From NCBI GenBank assembly GCA_023376005.1, contig CM042142.1:50471884-50535883 (forward strand): a DNA stretch of 64,000 nt, read 5' to 3'. Each line of letters opens with the position of its first letter. Position 1 is the stretch's first letter. The notes under the pieces are model-generated. The model searched no databases. It was not told the DNA's origin and was given only the letters and a program-made list of their open reading frames with translations. The position numbers and the translations under genes are program-made. The stretch comes from Doryteuthis pealeii. Taxonomy: Eukaryota; Mollusca; Cephalopoda; Myopsida; Loliginidae. Positions 9,977 through 21,192 of this stretch are shown piece by piece.

Positions 9977-10660
9977 TAAAAATTTTAAAAAATTATTAGA
10001 AGGGTGATACAGTATTTTTTGTTGATATTCATTCATAAAAATTCCTAGCACAACTATTCAGTCATAAAAGTATTTTCCCCAGATTTTCTATGAGCGTTTC
10101 AGGCAAATACTATCATAAAAGGAGGAGATGCCGATTCAATGATTTCTTTGAGAAATATTTGAATATCTTTAACTTTTTGGAACCATTGACCAAACAATGA
10201 ATATTCTATGAAAGAAAAGAAGTGATTGCCTGAGGGTGGAACTGTCTGGCAAATACTCCACATCTGGGAGAGCTTCCCACCCTGGTTTTAGGATTATTTG
10301 TGGAGCCATATTTTAAATGTGAGAATGGGCATTGTAATGAAACAAATTAACAGTTGGCTGCTTTGCCCAAAAGGAATTTTATCTTTTTTATTATTATTAT
10401 TATGATTATAATTATTCCAATGTATTATTCAAATGATCTGATTTCCAGGCTCCAGCAATTTCTTTTCAATATCTCAATTCATCACCAACAACATGGAACT
10501 TTTCTATCTCCACCCATCCCTACTTTCTCCATATTTTATTTAGGTTGAGATGTTAAAAATTGTCTTAGATTGATTTTTGTTTATTTTCTTTCATTTTTCT
10601 TCTTCATTGTTTCCTGTTCTCATAATAAATCCATTTTTCATCATTATGATCTCAAACACT
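9740..10660. other. Unassigned AT-rich sequence
   Basis: Poly-A at 9938-9970. No gene or RNA recognised. Confidence 0.45.
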
Positions 10661-10661
10661 G

Positions 10662-10724
<63 letters not shown>

Positions 10725-10820
10725 GTGCGTTTATTGTGTGTGTGTGTGTGTGTGTGTGTTGTGTGTGTGTTGTGTGTGTGTGTGTGTGTGTGTGTTGGTG
10801 TTTATGTGTGTGTGTGTGTG

Positions 10821-10866
<46 letters not shown>

Positions 10867-11055
10867 TTATTTGTGTGTGTGTGTGTTGTGCGTTTATTTG
10901 TGTGTGTGTGTGTTGGTGCGTTTATTTGTGTGTGTTGTGCGTTTATTTGTGTGTGTGTGTGTGTTGGTGCGTGTGTATGTGTGTGTTGGTGCGTTTATTT
11001 GTGTGTGTGTTGGTGTGTTTGTTTGTTTGTTTGGTGCGTGTGCGAGTGTGTGTAA
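10661..11055. repeat. Long imperfect (TG)n array
   Basis: About 390 bp of TG repeats broken at intervals by TTGGTGCGTTTATT-type interruptions, giving a higher-order pattern of TG blocks plus a GCGTTTATTTG spacer (10730, 10863, 10889, 10918, 10940, 10991). Cys/Val-rich open frames here are artefacts. Confidence 0.95.
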
Positions 11056-11237
11056 CAAGAAAATAAGCATTCTAAATATTTATTACCAGAAGTTCACAGA
11101 GCTCATTTTTCTGAAAGTTCATTTTTACATCTTGTCTTTCTTCAAAAATTTTTTCACTTCATCAGTTTTCAAATTTGGAAGATTTCCAGAATATTCTTTG
11201 AACTACAATCTCCTCTAATTTTATGTTTTTATCCATT

Positions 11238-11485
11238 TAGCTCAGCCAGTAAAGCACCTGTCTCTGAAATACAAGGTTCAGGGTTCATTACCAGTCCCTG
11301 AAAACTCCAAGCATGAGTAGCACAGACTGGGAAATCTGGTCTGTGCAGTAAAGTGGAGAGCTGATGGTAGGTATGGCACGCCACCTTAGCAAAAACAATC
11401 TCCCTAGTTTCATGCTAGTGAAAAGGGGATATACTCCCTCACTGTTTAGCAGAGACAGACAATAGGCCACTGCCAACTTGACATA
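11238..11485 (+). mobile_element. SINE1-related copy, diverged
   Basis: The head TTAGCTCAGCCAGTAAAGCA and B-box-like GGTTCAGGGTTCATTACC are followed by the SINE1 body (GAGCTGATGGTAGGTATGGC, AAAAGGGGATATACTCCCTC). The head differs from most copies, suggesting a different subfamily. Confidence 0.8.
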
Positions 11486-12060
11486 CTTTATTTTTGCAAA
11501 CCTTTCTAACGTATATTTGTACCTGCTTTAGTGATCTGATGCCTGCTTTCTGCTATACTTTTCCATATTAAATCCGGAAACCCGAGTAAATTTAAGACCC
11601 CCCACCACCATTTCTATTCTACAAAAGATGATCCTCGGAAACTTTTGTGTCCATCTAATATAGATCTCATTACTCTTACCTCATTAAGAAAAAAACTAAA
11701 ACTGTAACACTACGCGCTCTCCTTGTCGGACTAGGGAGATGTCTTTAAACATTTGTTTACTTTAGTCTCTCCTAGTCGGAATGGCTGAGATGATGACGTG
11801 TCAACTCTTCGTTAAGTCTTGCACTCATTTCCAAATGGAGAAATGATGTGTCCACATTGCTTAAGATTACAGCTCTCCCTTCTAATGGAGTAACAATGTG
11901 TGGATAAAGAAATATTCAATATTCTTATCTCTGTTTCTGGTACTACATTGGAGAGGGGGAATCCTTGTTGATGGGCAGTTCTATGATGTCATGGAGTCTG
12001 GACGCCAACTTGGGGCTGAGGGTTATCTTGCCTTGTGCCATTTAGAGTTTTTAGTAATAA
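11486..12060. other. Unassigned sequence
   Basis: Nothing recognised. The open frame at 11898-12122 runs into SINE1 sequence and is not a gene. Confidence 0.45.
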
Positions 12061-12062
12061 CA

Positions 12063-12298
12063 CCAGGCCAGAAACCACAAGTTTCCTGGTTCGATATTGG
12101 CCATTGCCAACTCAGTGTATAAGTAATACAGGGATTGTGCGGTAAAGTGAGGAGCTGATGGTAGGTGTGGTGCTCCATCTCAGATGCTAAAATAATCTCC
12201 TTGGTCTAGCACTAGTGAAAAGAGGATAGACTCCCTCACTGATTGGCTGATACCGACTTTAGGCCACCCCGACGACTTTACTTACTTACTTTTACTTC
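12063..12298 (+). mobile_element. SINE1 copy, 5' truncated, with (TTAC)n tail
   Basis: Begins within the tRNA-like part (AGAAACCACAAGTTTCCTGG, TTCGATATTGG), continues through the full body, and ends CCCCGACGACTTTAC followed by TTACTTACTTTTAC, showing the (TTAC)n tail of the family. Confidence 0.85.
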
Positions 12299-12708
12299 CT
12301 TTAAAAAAATTTTTTCAGATGTAAAAGACTTTGCTCAAAGTATCAAAAAGGATTTTAATTTTGGGTGCGGTTGAGTGTGAAGCTCGGAAGCACCTGGCGG
12401 GGGGAGAGGGGAAAGGTTTTAAAATAATCAGCACAGATGTGTCCATTATTTAGGTCTGCCTAAATATGGTTGGGCGGAGTCCTATATGCACAGGTTTTAA
12501 TAATCAATGTTTATTCAAGATGAATTAAATTGTTGGAGTGTCATTCAAATTTACATCTTTTTATTATTCATGCCTATTTTCAGAGGAAATGACTTTGCAC
12601 AAGTCATGTATACCTTTTCAACAAGTTTTGCCCCCATATTTACAACCTTGTTTCGCATCCCACCAATGGCAAACGGGTTGGGTAAATACCTACCTTAACA
12701 ATTCTCAT
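12299..12708. other. Unassigned sequence
   Basis: No recognised feature. Confidence 0.4.
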
Positions 12709-12870
12709 GATTGTTTGTTTTACGGCATATTAACCTCAGTGGGTCATTTAATGCCGACAAAATTTTGAAATAAATTCATTGTTAATGGATACTCAGTTTT
12801 TTTTTTTTTTTTTTTTTTACAAACACATTTTACTATTTAACCCATAGATGGGACTCATTGCACATTCTGT
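12709..12870 (-). mobile_element. Ret3 fragment (3' half)
   Basis: Reads TTTTACGGCATATTAACCTC, GTGGGTCATTTAATGCCGAC, a T run, then TTTAACCCATAGATGGGACTC. These are the tail-side blocks of Ret3 on the minus strand. The poly-T (12798-12818) is an expanded internal A run. Confidence 0.75.
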
Positions 12871-12879
12871 TTTCTGGTA

Positions 12880-13090
12880 AATACCGGGGGTCTGGCGAGC
12901 TTCGGCCGCTGGACTTGTCGAGAGTTTAATAATAGCGTCGATTCCTGAGGCGCCCCCCTTGTGGGGGAATGCCCAAGGGATTGATGCAATTTTTGTTCTT
13001 TCCCACCCATGAGCTTTGGCTTGTGGGTGGGCCCACGTTAAAACGAGGGCTTGTGCCCAGTCCATACAAGTGGGGTATGCGACAAATACC
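12880..13090 (+). repeat. GC-richer repeat shared with 22400-22690
   Basis: Matches the reverse complement of 22400-22690: GCTTCGGCCGCTGGAC, GGCTTGTGGGTGGGCCCAC and GGCTTGTGCC blocks. It is flanked here by Ret3 and a LINE 3' end. The class is unknown; it may be part of the same LINE. Confidence 0.6.
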
Positions 13091-13189
13091 CATAGATGGG
13101 ACTCAATTTTTAATATCTCATCCAGAGAAAGAGATGTTAATGCACACATAGGGAAGGCATGAACTGATATAGGCAGATTATCCATCTTC

Positions 13190-13645
13190 TAGAAATCTGA
13201 TCTCGTTGATAAGTTAGAGCAATAATTTTTCCAACCCATGTCAGTTCTATTGTACGGCTGCACCACTTGGACCCTAATGAAGTGCTTGGAAAATAAAATA
13301 GATGGGAGCAGCACGAGGATGCTATGTGCTGCCTTGAAAAAATCCGGGTAGCATCATCCAACAAAGAAACAGCTTACCTGCTCCCTATCACACAAATCAT
13401 CTGGATTAGGTGAATAAGATATGCCAGACACTGCTAGAGAGCAAGGACCAACTCATAAGTGACAAGCTACTATGGACACCTGCACGTGGACGCACCAGTG
13501 TGGGTTGACCAGCAAGAATTTACATTGATTAGTTCTCTGCAGATTCTGGATGCCACACAGAGGACCTAGCAATGAACAATGGGGATGGCTGTAGAGGGAG
13601 AGTCATGGGATCCGTGCTCAAAACACGACCTGATGATGATGATGA
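13190..13645 (+). pseudogene. LINE 3' end (RTE-like lineage), decayed
   Basis: The frame starting near 13247 reads LLYGCTTWTLMKCLENKIDG, then STRMLCAALKKSG, then HHPTKKQL. After frameshifts comes QLISDKLLWTPARGRTSVG and FSADSGCHTEDLAMNNGDG, ending at RPDDDDE and a stop. This order is that of the C-terminal part of a non-LTR retrotransposon reverse transcriptase. The 3' end is (GAT)n at 13632-13645. In-frame stops show it is dead. Confidence 0.85.
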
Positions 13646-14250
13646 GTAATCTTGATACTGTCAGAATGAAATTAGTAGCAAAGGGAATATGGTGAGGGGA
13701 TGAAAGAATTTAAGAGACAGAGACACAGAGAAAGGGAGGGGAGAGAGAGAGAGAGAGAGAGAGATACAGAGAGAGACAGACAGAGAGAATATTGAAGAAG
13801 CAAAATTGACTGACAAAATATTGGTTTGACAACTTTTGTCTTATTAAAACCACACAAACAATCATTGATCATCTTGAAGGGTTTCTCTGTGAATAATAGC
13901 AACTGCCAAGGGGCAAAGGTCATCATTTGTGTGAGAGAATCATTATTGCACAGAAAGAAGCTGAATATTTGATGTACATAAGGAACCAGTGTTTCCTCTG
14001 GGGAAGGAGGAACACTTTTTTAATCTTAGGTCTGTAAAACTAACAACCAATTGTGAAAGAAGCTTGACTGAGAAAAACAGAATAAACAATTTACTTTGTT
14101 CTCCTACAACAAGTGTCATTCAAATACAATCAATAATCAATAATCAATAATCAAATAAAACTTTTACTCTAAGTTCAATATATAGCAATAACATGAGACA
14201 TTAGTAGTTGTATCTTTTGGAGTAAAACACTGAATACAAGGGGGGGAAAA
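13646..14250. other. Unassigned sequence with (GA)n
   Basis: A (GA)n array lies at about 13736-13790 and short AATCAATAATC repeats near 14128-14152. No gene seen. Confidence 0.5.
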
Positions 14251-14251
14251 T

Positions 14252-14503
14252 GGGCCAGGTTAGCTCATTCGGTAGAGCGTTCGGCTAGAAACCACAAGAT
14301 TCCTAGTTCGATATCGGTCCTCGCCAACTCAGCGTATGAGTAGCACAGGGATCTGTGCGGTAAAGTAAGGAGCTGATGGTAGGTGTGGCGCTCCACCTCA
14401 GACGCCAAAACAATCTCCTTGGTCTAGCACTATTGAAAAGGGGATAGACTCCCTCGCTGACTGGCTGATACCAACTTTAGGCCGCCCGACGACTTTACTT
14501 ACA
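14252..14503 (+). mobile_element. SINE1 copy, full length
   Basis: Complete: GGGCCAGGTTAGCTCATTCG head with A box, AGTTCGATATCGG B-box-like element, body and GCCCGACGACTTTACTTAC end. A good reference copy. Confidence 0.92.
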
Positions 14504-14807
14504 TCACTGAATCAGGTGTTTGAGCAACAAATTTGGTAGCTGTTTTTCTTGTAAAATAATGAAATGTGGAAAAACCCAAAATTTTAGTTATACATTATGT
14601 AATAGTGGAAATTAACTAGAATTCGGGATGATGTGTGAAGGGATGACCTGTTGGCTTCTGATTGGTCGATGAGTGCCAACACGGCAAAGAGTGAAAGGGA
14701 AGGAGAGTGTGTTGGATGCACTGTCAGAGTCTGGCTGGAGGTTTGGAAGAAATGTATCACAACGGCAGTGAGTCTGTTCAAGACCTTTTACTTGGGATAA
14801 AATAAAT

Positions 14808-15570
14808 GAGCTCTAACACAAAAGACAAGAATGTCTTGTGTTCATTATTAAAAAAATCTCAAGTAGTTTTAAACTTGAAAAATGGAGAGAAGCCAACCCA
14901 ACAACAGATGCAGAATAGCAGCAACTCTGATCCAGAATAGCAGATACCAGATATCCAAATAAGTATAGAAACTACATATTTCTTCAATTATATGCCACAT
15001 CAAATATTGAAATTTAATGACCTTTTACAATCTAAAACTCCTTTTAAATAGATCCCATCATGTAGCGTATAAAGCACCAACTGTAGCATATATAATTATT
15101 AAATCTTTTCCCTTTAGAACAATCTTTTGTTATCTATCATACATATATAAAGGACAGTTTGTGTGTATGTGTGTATGTCCGGAGGAAATTATTAAAATAG
15201 AATAATTAAAGACAAAGTAAACATACATACACACAGACTTGAAGAATAGAGAGAAGATAGCCCACAACAGATGAAGAATACCAGGAACTCTGATCCAGAA
15301 TAGCAGATACCAGATAAGTATAGAAACTACATTCTCCTTCAATTAGATGCCACATCAAATACTTGCTCTAACACAAAAGTTCGTTATTAAAAATTATCAA
15401 CAGCACAAGACAAGAAATCCCAAGTAGTTCTAGACTTGAAAAATGGAGAGAAGCCAACCCAACAACAGATGCAGAATAGCAGCAACTCTGATCCAGAATA
15501 ACAGATACCAGATATCCAGATAAGTGTTGAAACTACATAGTCTAATTAGATGCCATGTCACATATACAAT
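14808..15570 (+). repeat. Three-unit direct repeat of about 200 bp
   Basis: Units at 14808-15010, 15238-15360 (shorter) and 15363-15570 share ACTTGAAAAATGGAGAGAAG, CCAACAACAGATGCAGAATA, AACTCTGATCCAGAATAGCA, CAGATACCAGATA and ATGCCACATCAAATA. A unique stretch with a TGTGTGTATG run (15150-15180) separates units 1 and 2. Probably a local duplication; no coding. Confidence 0.8.
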
Positions 15571-16205
15571 TTGCTTACTACTCCTTTTAATTAATCCAAT
15601 CATCTAATATTCTAACTTTTTTTAACTTTCAGATTGGAGATTTTAACTTCCTATTTATTCTTTAGTCATTATTAAAATACTGATTGCCGTTTTGAAGACG
15701 TTTTATTCATTCATGTTGGGTATTAACATTTTTTTTTTTTCGCATCAGAGAAGCCTGGCTGCTTTACCAACCAAGCTACAGGAGCCATTGGTTTTTACAG
15801 CAGGTCAAAATCAAAACATGAAATTCTAATTAATAATATTTATTACTATTTCTATTCTAGCTTGTTTTATTGAAATAATTTTGCTGAATGTTATTTACAA
15901 TCAATAAAGCAAACAGCTAAACTGAGAGAGAAGAGAAAAAAAAAAAAAAAAAAAAAAAAAATAATAAAAAAATAAAATAAAATAAATAAAAAATGAAGAA
16001 AAAATTTTCTATAACTTGTATTCCATACATCAGTTGATCTTAACCACCAAACACACCCACTTTCAAAATAAAACATTTCTAAGAAATGGTGATTTTCAAG
16101 TAGAACAGATCAAGCTACATTAATTTTTTTCTTCAATTAAATTACAGCAGTTCATTTAGCCCAAACTTAACTATAAACAATAGATTGCAATACATTTAAG
16201 AGGCA
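15571..16205. other. Unassigned sequence with poly-A
   Basis: Poly-A at about 15936-15961 followed by AAAATAA repeats. No gene. Confidence 0.5.
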
Positions 16206-16311
16206 ATTGTTACCATTGGTTTCAAAGCAACGTAATGGCCACTTATCAAGACAACACCCATTGACTTGTTGATAAGTGCCAATATGCTGCTTTGAAACCA
16301 ATGGTAACAAT
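16206..16311. repeat. Compact palindrome, 48-bp arms
   Basis: Arms 16206-16253 and 16264-16311 are nearly perfect inverted repeats with a loop of about 10 bases (outer end ATTGTTACCATTGGTTTCAA). Likely a tiny foldback MITE; single copy in the window. Confidence 0.85.
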
Positions 16312-16400
16312 CCCCTCTGCAATCTATAAGCTCTTGCATCTGTAATGAAGCACTATACTTTCAATTCTCCAATACTAAAGGACATATGATTACATTTTTA

Positions 16401-16647
16401 GGGCCGGTTTAGCTCAGTCGGTAGAGGGTTCGACTAGGAATCACAAAGTTTCTGGTTCAATACTGACCCTCGCCAACTCAGCGTATGAGTAGCACAGGGA
16501 TCTGTGCGGTAAAGTAAGGAGCTGATGGTAGGTTTGCCACTCCACCCCAGATGCTAAAAATAATCTCTTGGTCTAGCGCTAGTGAAAAGGGGATAGACTC
16601 CATCAGTGTCTGACTGATACAACATTATGCTTCCCCGATGACTTTGT
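16401..16647 (+). mobile_element. SINE1 copy, full length
   Basis: GGGCCGGTTTAGCTCAGTCG head, B-box-like GGTTCAATACTG, body and CCCCGATGACTTT end. Several point differences from the 14252 copy. Confidence 0.9.
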
Positions 16648-17209
16648 GTGAGTTTTATAATTTGCTTGAAGCATTGTATTTATATTTGTTTGGCAGTTGG
16701 TTTGGAAACTGTGTGTATATACATACATATATATATATATATATATACACATACATACATACACGCACATACACGGGAAGATTAATTATAATCAGTATAA
16801 TTATAGAAAACAGCAATTAACATTTGATAATTAACAAACATCTAGAAAATTATAAAATGATGAGAAGAAACAAGCAATAATTATTTTGCAGGCATTGGAA
16901 GTAAAATGTTTACATTAATATTTCATAATTTTACATCAATTTTCATTGTATACTTCCATATAAAAGCAGAGAATTATTTAAGTACGGAGTGAGGACTTAT
17001 TTAGTTTGAAACATTCCAATGGTTATGTAATATCAAATTATTTAAAAGACAAAAAAAGCCGAAACAATGAAGACCTAAAAGTTAATTTTAATAATATAAT
17101 CAAGCAGATTAAAAGGAGACATTTTTCTAATTCATGTGATTTAATTGTATTATCTTAGAGAATAATATTTTCCAATACATAGACATAGTATTTCAGTTTA
17201 TTTTATATA

Positions 17210-17857
17210 TCTTATTATAATGGAGATTGTAGGTTTGTCTGTCTGTAACCGAAACTATATTACTATACAAGTCACAATTCCCTTTGTTATTTACATCACG
17301 TTTACCATGATTTTATTTTTTATTTATACCTCAATTATTAATAAAATTGTTTTACATTATTTATACTATTGACCATATCTACATACTAATAATATGCAAT
17401 TATATTTATATATACAACAAAATAGTGGTTTACAGTGTGAACGGGAAGGCTAATTTGCATATTGATCTTAAAATTTTGATTTTAATAAATATGTGCTTGG
17501 TATTATTGATTTCTAATTGTTTGGTTTTATCTTAATGAATATGAGCAAAAATCTCTTCAATAAATCTTAAAAGAAATCCCTTAACAAGAAGAAATAACTG
17601 TAATATTATTCTTTACTTCCTATTTTAACTAAACAGTTAAATTAGGAAAATTTACCAATGAAAGACGGGAGTAACAGAAAATGATAGAAGAGTTAGTTTT
17701 AAAGTTGTTCTATTTTTCAATCATACCCCCTCTGTTCCAAATCTTTTTATCTACATTCTTATTCAGTTTCATTAGTCTTTCTAATTTAATATGATATTTT
17801 ATTATATTAAAACTTAAATACTTGCACTTGCACCCGGAGGGTGCATATATTTGCTAG
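17210..17857 (+). mobile_element. Helitron-like non-autonomous element, copy 2
   Basis: The same element as 656-1256, beginning TCTTATTATAATGGAG after an A and ending with a perfect 3' hairpin GCACCCGGAGGGTGC (17830-17844) and GCTAG followed by T. The hairpin stem is intact here whereas copy 1 has one mismatch. No Rep/helicase coding. Confidence 0.8.
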
Positions 17858-18114
17858 TATATATAATAACCCACCTCAAAGAGGTTTTTCACGGAACAGA
17901 TGGACTTGCTACTACTAAGCACACTCTTCTAACTGGATTTTAATAGCATGCCAAACCTTCAAAAATACTAATTTTTATAGTTCTTCTATAATGCTTCCTT
18001 TCAAAAAATCTAGAAACAATTTCTTCAAATAAGAAATTTTCTCCTGACCTAAGGTCGAAACTAGTGGAGAATGAATAACAAGAAATATTCCCGTTTGTCT
18101 TTTTGTTCATACTA

Positions 18115-18160
18115 TATATATATATATATATATACATATATACACACACACACACACACT
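18115..18160. repeat. (TA)n(CA)n microsatellite
   Basis: A self-complementary dinucleotide run. Confidence 0.85.
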
Positions 18161-18166
18161 TTTTGA

Positions 18167-18238
18167 CATCTGTACGGCCACTTGTCCCATATCACACAAA
18201 CCCTCAGAGTAAGACGAACAAGACATGCCGGACACTGC
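18167..18238 (+). pseudogene. LINE fragment (same lineage as 13190-13645)
   Basis: Reads LYGHLSHITQTLRVRRTRHA then GHC in frame, the segment preceding the WRSKDEL part in sister copies. Cut off on its right by SINE2. Confidence 0.7.
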
Positions 18239-18242
18239 ATGA

Positions 18243-18745
18243 GTAGGAGAGTAGGATGTGACACAAGGTCAATTTCTTAAGGTTTGAACAGGTTTGAATT
18301 CAGAGTTTTCCTTCTCCTAGACTGGTTGCCTAACCAAAGTTAAAAGACCCAGTATTCCCTACTATTTTACCCATAGCTGGAGGGAGAATAGTTGGATTTA
18401 TACCTTTCCCAAGGGTATTAACACTATGTGAACTGTGGCCTTGTCCAGGATTTGAACTCTGGTCAATAAGTCCATTTCCTACAACTCTATTCTAGTAGTG
18501 ACCACCCAAAGTGGATTTAACAGTTTGAATTCAGAGTTTTCCTTCTCCTATACTGGTTGCCTAACCAAGGTTAAAGAGCCCAGTCTGTCCAACTATTTAC
18601 CCATAGCTGGAGGGAGAATAGTTGGATTTATATTTTTCCCAAGGGTATTAACACTATGTGAAATTTAAACAGGCTTGTCCAGGATTTGAACTCGGGCCAC
18701 CGAGTCCATATCCTATGACTAACCATTACACCCCACACCTCTATC
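18243..18745 (-). mobile_element. Two SINE2 copies, head to tail
   Basis: Copies at about 18243-18490 and 18490-18745 have the same orientation and the same blocks (TTTGAATTCAGAGTTTTCC, GGTTGCCTAACCAA, TTACCCATAGCTGGAGGGAG, CTTGTCCAGGATTTGAACTC). The second has a complete tRNA-like head (GGTGTAATGGTTAGTC on the minus strand). Confidence 0.85.
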
Positions 18746-18891
18746 CCTAATCTTAATCTCTTGGAGCCAATTTTTTTCATAAGATGTTCACTTGTTCATA
18801 TATACAGAATCTTTCTTTTATATGTATAGATAAAACCAAAGTGTAATGATTAAGACAATTTAGATATGCTAAAGAGAAGTATATATATTTA

Positions 18892-19084
18892 CCAACCCCT
18901 CCACATGAGCAGGATGTGACACAAGGTCAATTTCTTAAGCAGAGTTCAACAGGTTTGATTTCAGATTTTTCTTTCTACATGAGTTGCCTAACCAAAGTTA
19001 AAAGAACCCAGTCTTCCCTACTATTTATCCATAGCTGGAGGGAGAGTAGGATTCGTACCTTTCCCAAGAGTATTAGAGAAGGTA
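18892..19084 (-). mobile_element. SINE2 copy lacking its head
   Basis: Starts at the tail side (TATATATATTTACCAACCCC) and runs to CCTTTCCCAAGAGTATTAG, where it is cut. Confidence 0.8.
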
Positions 19085-19559
19085 TAAAGTTATTAGAATA
19101 GGGTGCAATTTTTGGTCATACCTAGTATGCTGCACATGCAGAGATGCTGATAGGTACACGTCCTGCATCCCTGATGCACAAAAATGTAAAAGAACGCAGT
19201 AAAATCATATCCATGCGTCCCAGTGTTTTTCTTTTTTCTTCCGTTGCCATTTCAAGCTAACTGTATATAAATTTCAATAAATTCTTATCCATGCGTCCCA
19301 GTGTTTTTCTTTTTTCTTCCGTTGCCATTTCAAGCTAACTGTATATAGATTTCAATAAATTCTTAGAAACAAATTACACAGGATAGGTTACAAGGTAAGA
19401 GTTAGGTGGCTTTAGTTGGGACCCATAAATTTTCCCGGGGACTCATTCAAAGCAAATATGTGCATCCCAGGACACACTAAATCAAAAAGCTATCAGCATC
19501 ACTGTAAAGTTATTAGAATAAGGTATAATTTTTGTTTTACCTAGTATGTACTGCACATG
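19085..19559. repeat. 55-bp direct repeats flanking a MITE-A copy
   Basis: 19085-19138 and 19505-19559 are direct repeats (TAAAGTTATTAGAATA, CCTAGTATG, CTGCACATG) that bracket MITE-A at 19140-19503. They are far longer than a transposon target duplication. Confidence 0.75.
19140..19503. mobile_element. MITE-A copy with an internal 76-bp tandem duplication
   Basis: Ends AGAGATGCTGATAGGTA and GCTATCAGCATCACT are inverted repeats. The body matches the eight other MITE-A copies (ATCCATGCGTCCCAGTG, GGTTACAAGGTA, GACCCATAAATTTTCC). Inside, the block starting ATCCATGCGTCCCAG is present twice in tandem (about 19210 and 19286). Confidence 0.85.
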
Positions 19560-19569
19560 TATACATAAT

Positions 19570-19632
19570 ATTTAGCTCAGTTGGTAGAGCGTTCGGTTCC
19601 TAGTTCGATACCGGCCCTCGCCAACTCACCAT
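19570..19632 (+). mobile_element. SINE1 head fragment
   Basis: Has TTTAGCTCAGTTGGTAGAGC and CCTAGTTCGATACCGGCCCT with a short internal deletion; it stops after TATGAGTAG. Confidence 0.75.
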
Positions 19633-19740
19633 ATGAGTAGAAGCAACAGAGAAATATATATAAGGTTTATACAGCTGTACTCCTCTAATCCAGTAGTCTG
19701 TGTGATCCAGCAACGACAATCGTTCGGAGTGTTTTAAATG

Positions 19741-19978
19741 CTGTTTAGCTCAGTCGGTAGAGCGTTCGGCTAGAAACCACAAGGTTCCTAGTTCGATACC
19801 GGCCCTCGCCAACTCAGCATACGAGTAGCACAGGATTTGTGCGGTAAAGTAAGGAGCTGATGGTGGGTGTGGTGTTCCACCTCAGACGCAAAAAACAATC
19901 TCCTTGTCTAGCGCTAGTGAAAAGGGATAGACTCCCTCGCTGATACTGACATTAGGCCGCCCCGATGACTTTACATTA
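19741..19978 (+). mobile_element. SINE1 copy, near full length
   Basis: A box (TTTAGCTCAGTCGGTAGAGC), B-box-like element (TAGTTCGATACCGGCC), full body, and GCCCCGATGACTTTAC end. It sits exactly at the end of a duplicated segment (19648-19740, matching 20440-20543). Confidence 0.9.
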
Positions 19979-20001
19979 TACATAATGCACACTCCCAATT
20001 T

Positions 20002-20037
<36 letters not shown>

Positions 20038-20439
20038 AGTCGTCATTTGTGAGGAAAAAATTCTTGGGACAAAAGCAAAATGATTCTTTCGTATTTGAAA
20101 GGAAATTGGGTCAACCAAGAAAGATCCTTGACTGTAAACGCAGAATTAAGAAAAGTTCCAAAACATCATGGAGTTGGCAGAAGGATTAAATGATCAACTT
20201 TTTACGTTTTTTTTTCTTTCTTTTTCTTCTTCCTTTAATAATAGAGATATCTTAGAAGCAATAAATTCAACCTAGAAAAACCAGTTTGTTTACCTGGAAT
20301 GAATGCGAGAAAGAAAGTGCACTTTGCAATTGTAGCAACCTAAGTGCATCTCAGTGAAGCAGTTTAAGGATTTATTTCCTAATGCAGAAGAGAAAAAAAA
20401 AAGGCAATTTAAAAAAATAAAATAAAAACAACTTTAGAG

Positions 20440-20543
20440 AAATATAAGGTTTATCTAAAAAAGATCAATACAGTTGTTATACTCCTTTAATCCAGTAGTC
20501 TGTGTGATCCAGCAACTACAATCATTCAGAGTGTTTTAAATCT
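20440..20543 (+). repeat. Duplicate of 19648-19740
   Basis: The shared segment contains AGAGAAATATAAGGTTTAT, CCAGTAGTCTGTGTGATCCA and GAGTGTTTTAAAT. After the last block, one copy continues into SINE1 and this one into a foldback MITE. Confidence 0.75.
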
Positions 20544-20561
20544 ACTGCCATTAGTTTTTAG

Positions 20562-20789
20562 GGACCATATGACCTTTAGGCACCCCTTTTGCGATATCGA
20601 TTCATAAGGACATTTTTTCCATTTACACCGTCAACATCCGGTTGTTTGATAACAGATGATTTTTAGAGTTTTTTTTTTTTTAATTATAAAACTAACCCCT
20701 AACAAACAACCAGATTTCGACAGTGTAAATGAAAAAAATGTCCTTATGAAACGAGATTGCAAAAGGGGTGCCTAAAGGTCATATGGTCC
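20562..20789. mobile_element. Long-TIR foldback MITE, copy 2
   Basis: The same element as 9508-9739: outer end GGACCATATGACCTTTAGGC, right end CCTAAAGGTCATATGGTCC, an A/T-rich centre, and arms of about 90 bp. Confidence 0.87.
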
Positions 20790-20910
20790 GTTGTTAGATT
20801 TAGTTTCGAAATAAATTGACCCATCAAATAGAATACGGCAAAATCCAACAAAGCGCTAAATCTGACAACTTCAGTTTATTTTAGTATAAAATTAGATATG
20901 TGTACATAAG

Positions 20911-21082
20911 GCCAACTCAGCGTATGAGTAGCACAGGGATCTGTGCGGTAAAGTAAGGAGCTGATGGTAGGTGTGGCGCTCCACCTCTGACACAAAAACA
21001 ATATTTTTGGTCTAGTGCTAGTGAAAAGGGGATAGACTCCCTCGCTGATTGGTTGATACTGACTAAGCCACCCTGACTACTT
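20911..21082 (+). mobile_element. SINE1 body, head missing
   Basis: Starts at CCAACTCAGCGTATGAGTAG and runs to CACCCTGACTACTTTAC. Confidence 0.85.
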
Positions 21083-21089
21083 TACTTTA

Positions 21090-21192
21090 TACATAAGGGT
21101 ATTAGTGCTATGCGAAATGCAAACAGCCTTGTCCAGGATTTGAACTTGGATCACCAGGCCCATTACCAAAAATGATAACCATTATGTTATCA
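21090..21192 (-). mobile_element. SINE2 head fragment
   Basis: The minus strand gives a tRNA-like head (GATAACATAATGGTTATC) then TTCAAATCCTGGACAAGGCT and GCATTTCGCATAGCAC. Confidence 0.7.

Noticed and set aside
10570..11218. Cys/Val-rich open frames
   Set aside because: Translations of the (TG)n array in several frames; no coding evidence.
13672..13926. Ser/Leu-rich open frame
   Set aside because: Produced by the (GA)n array.
14252..14330. Functional tRNA genes
   Set aside because: The heads with A- and B-box-like motifs are continuous with a conserved SINE body, occur about 20 times, and do not fold into a full cloverleaf with a matching acceptor stem on inspection.
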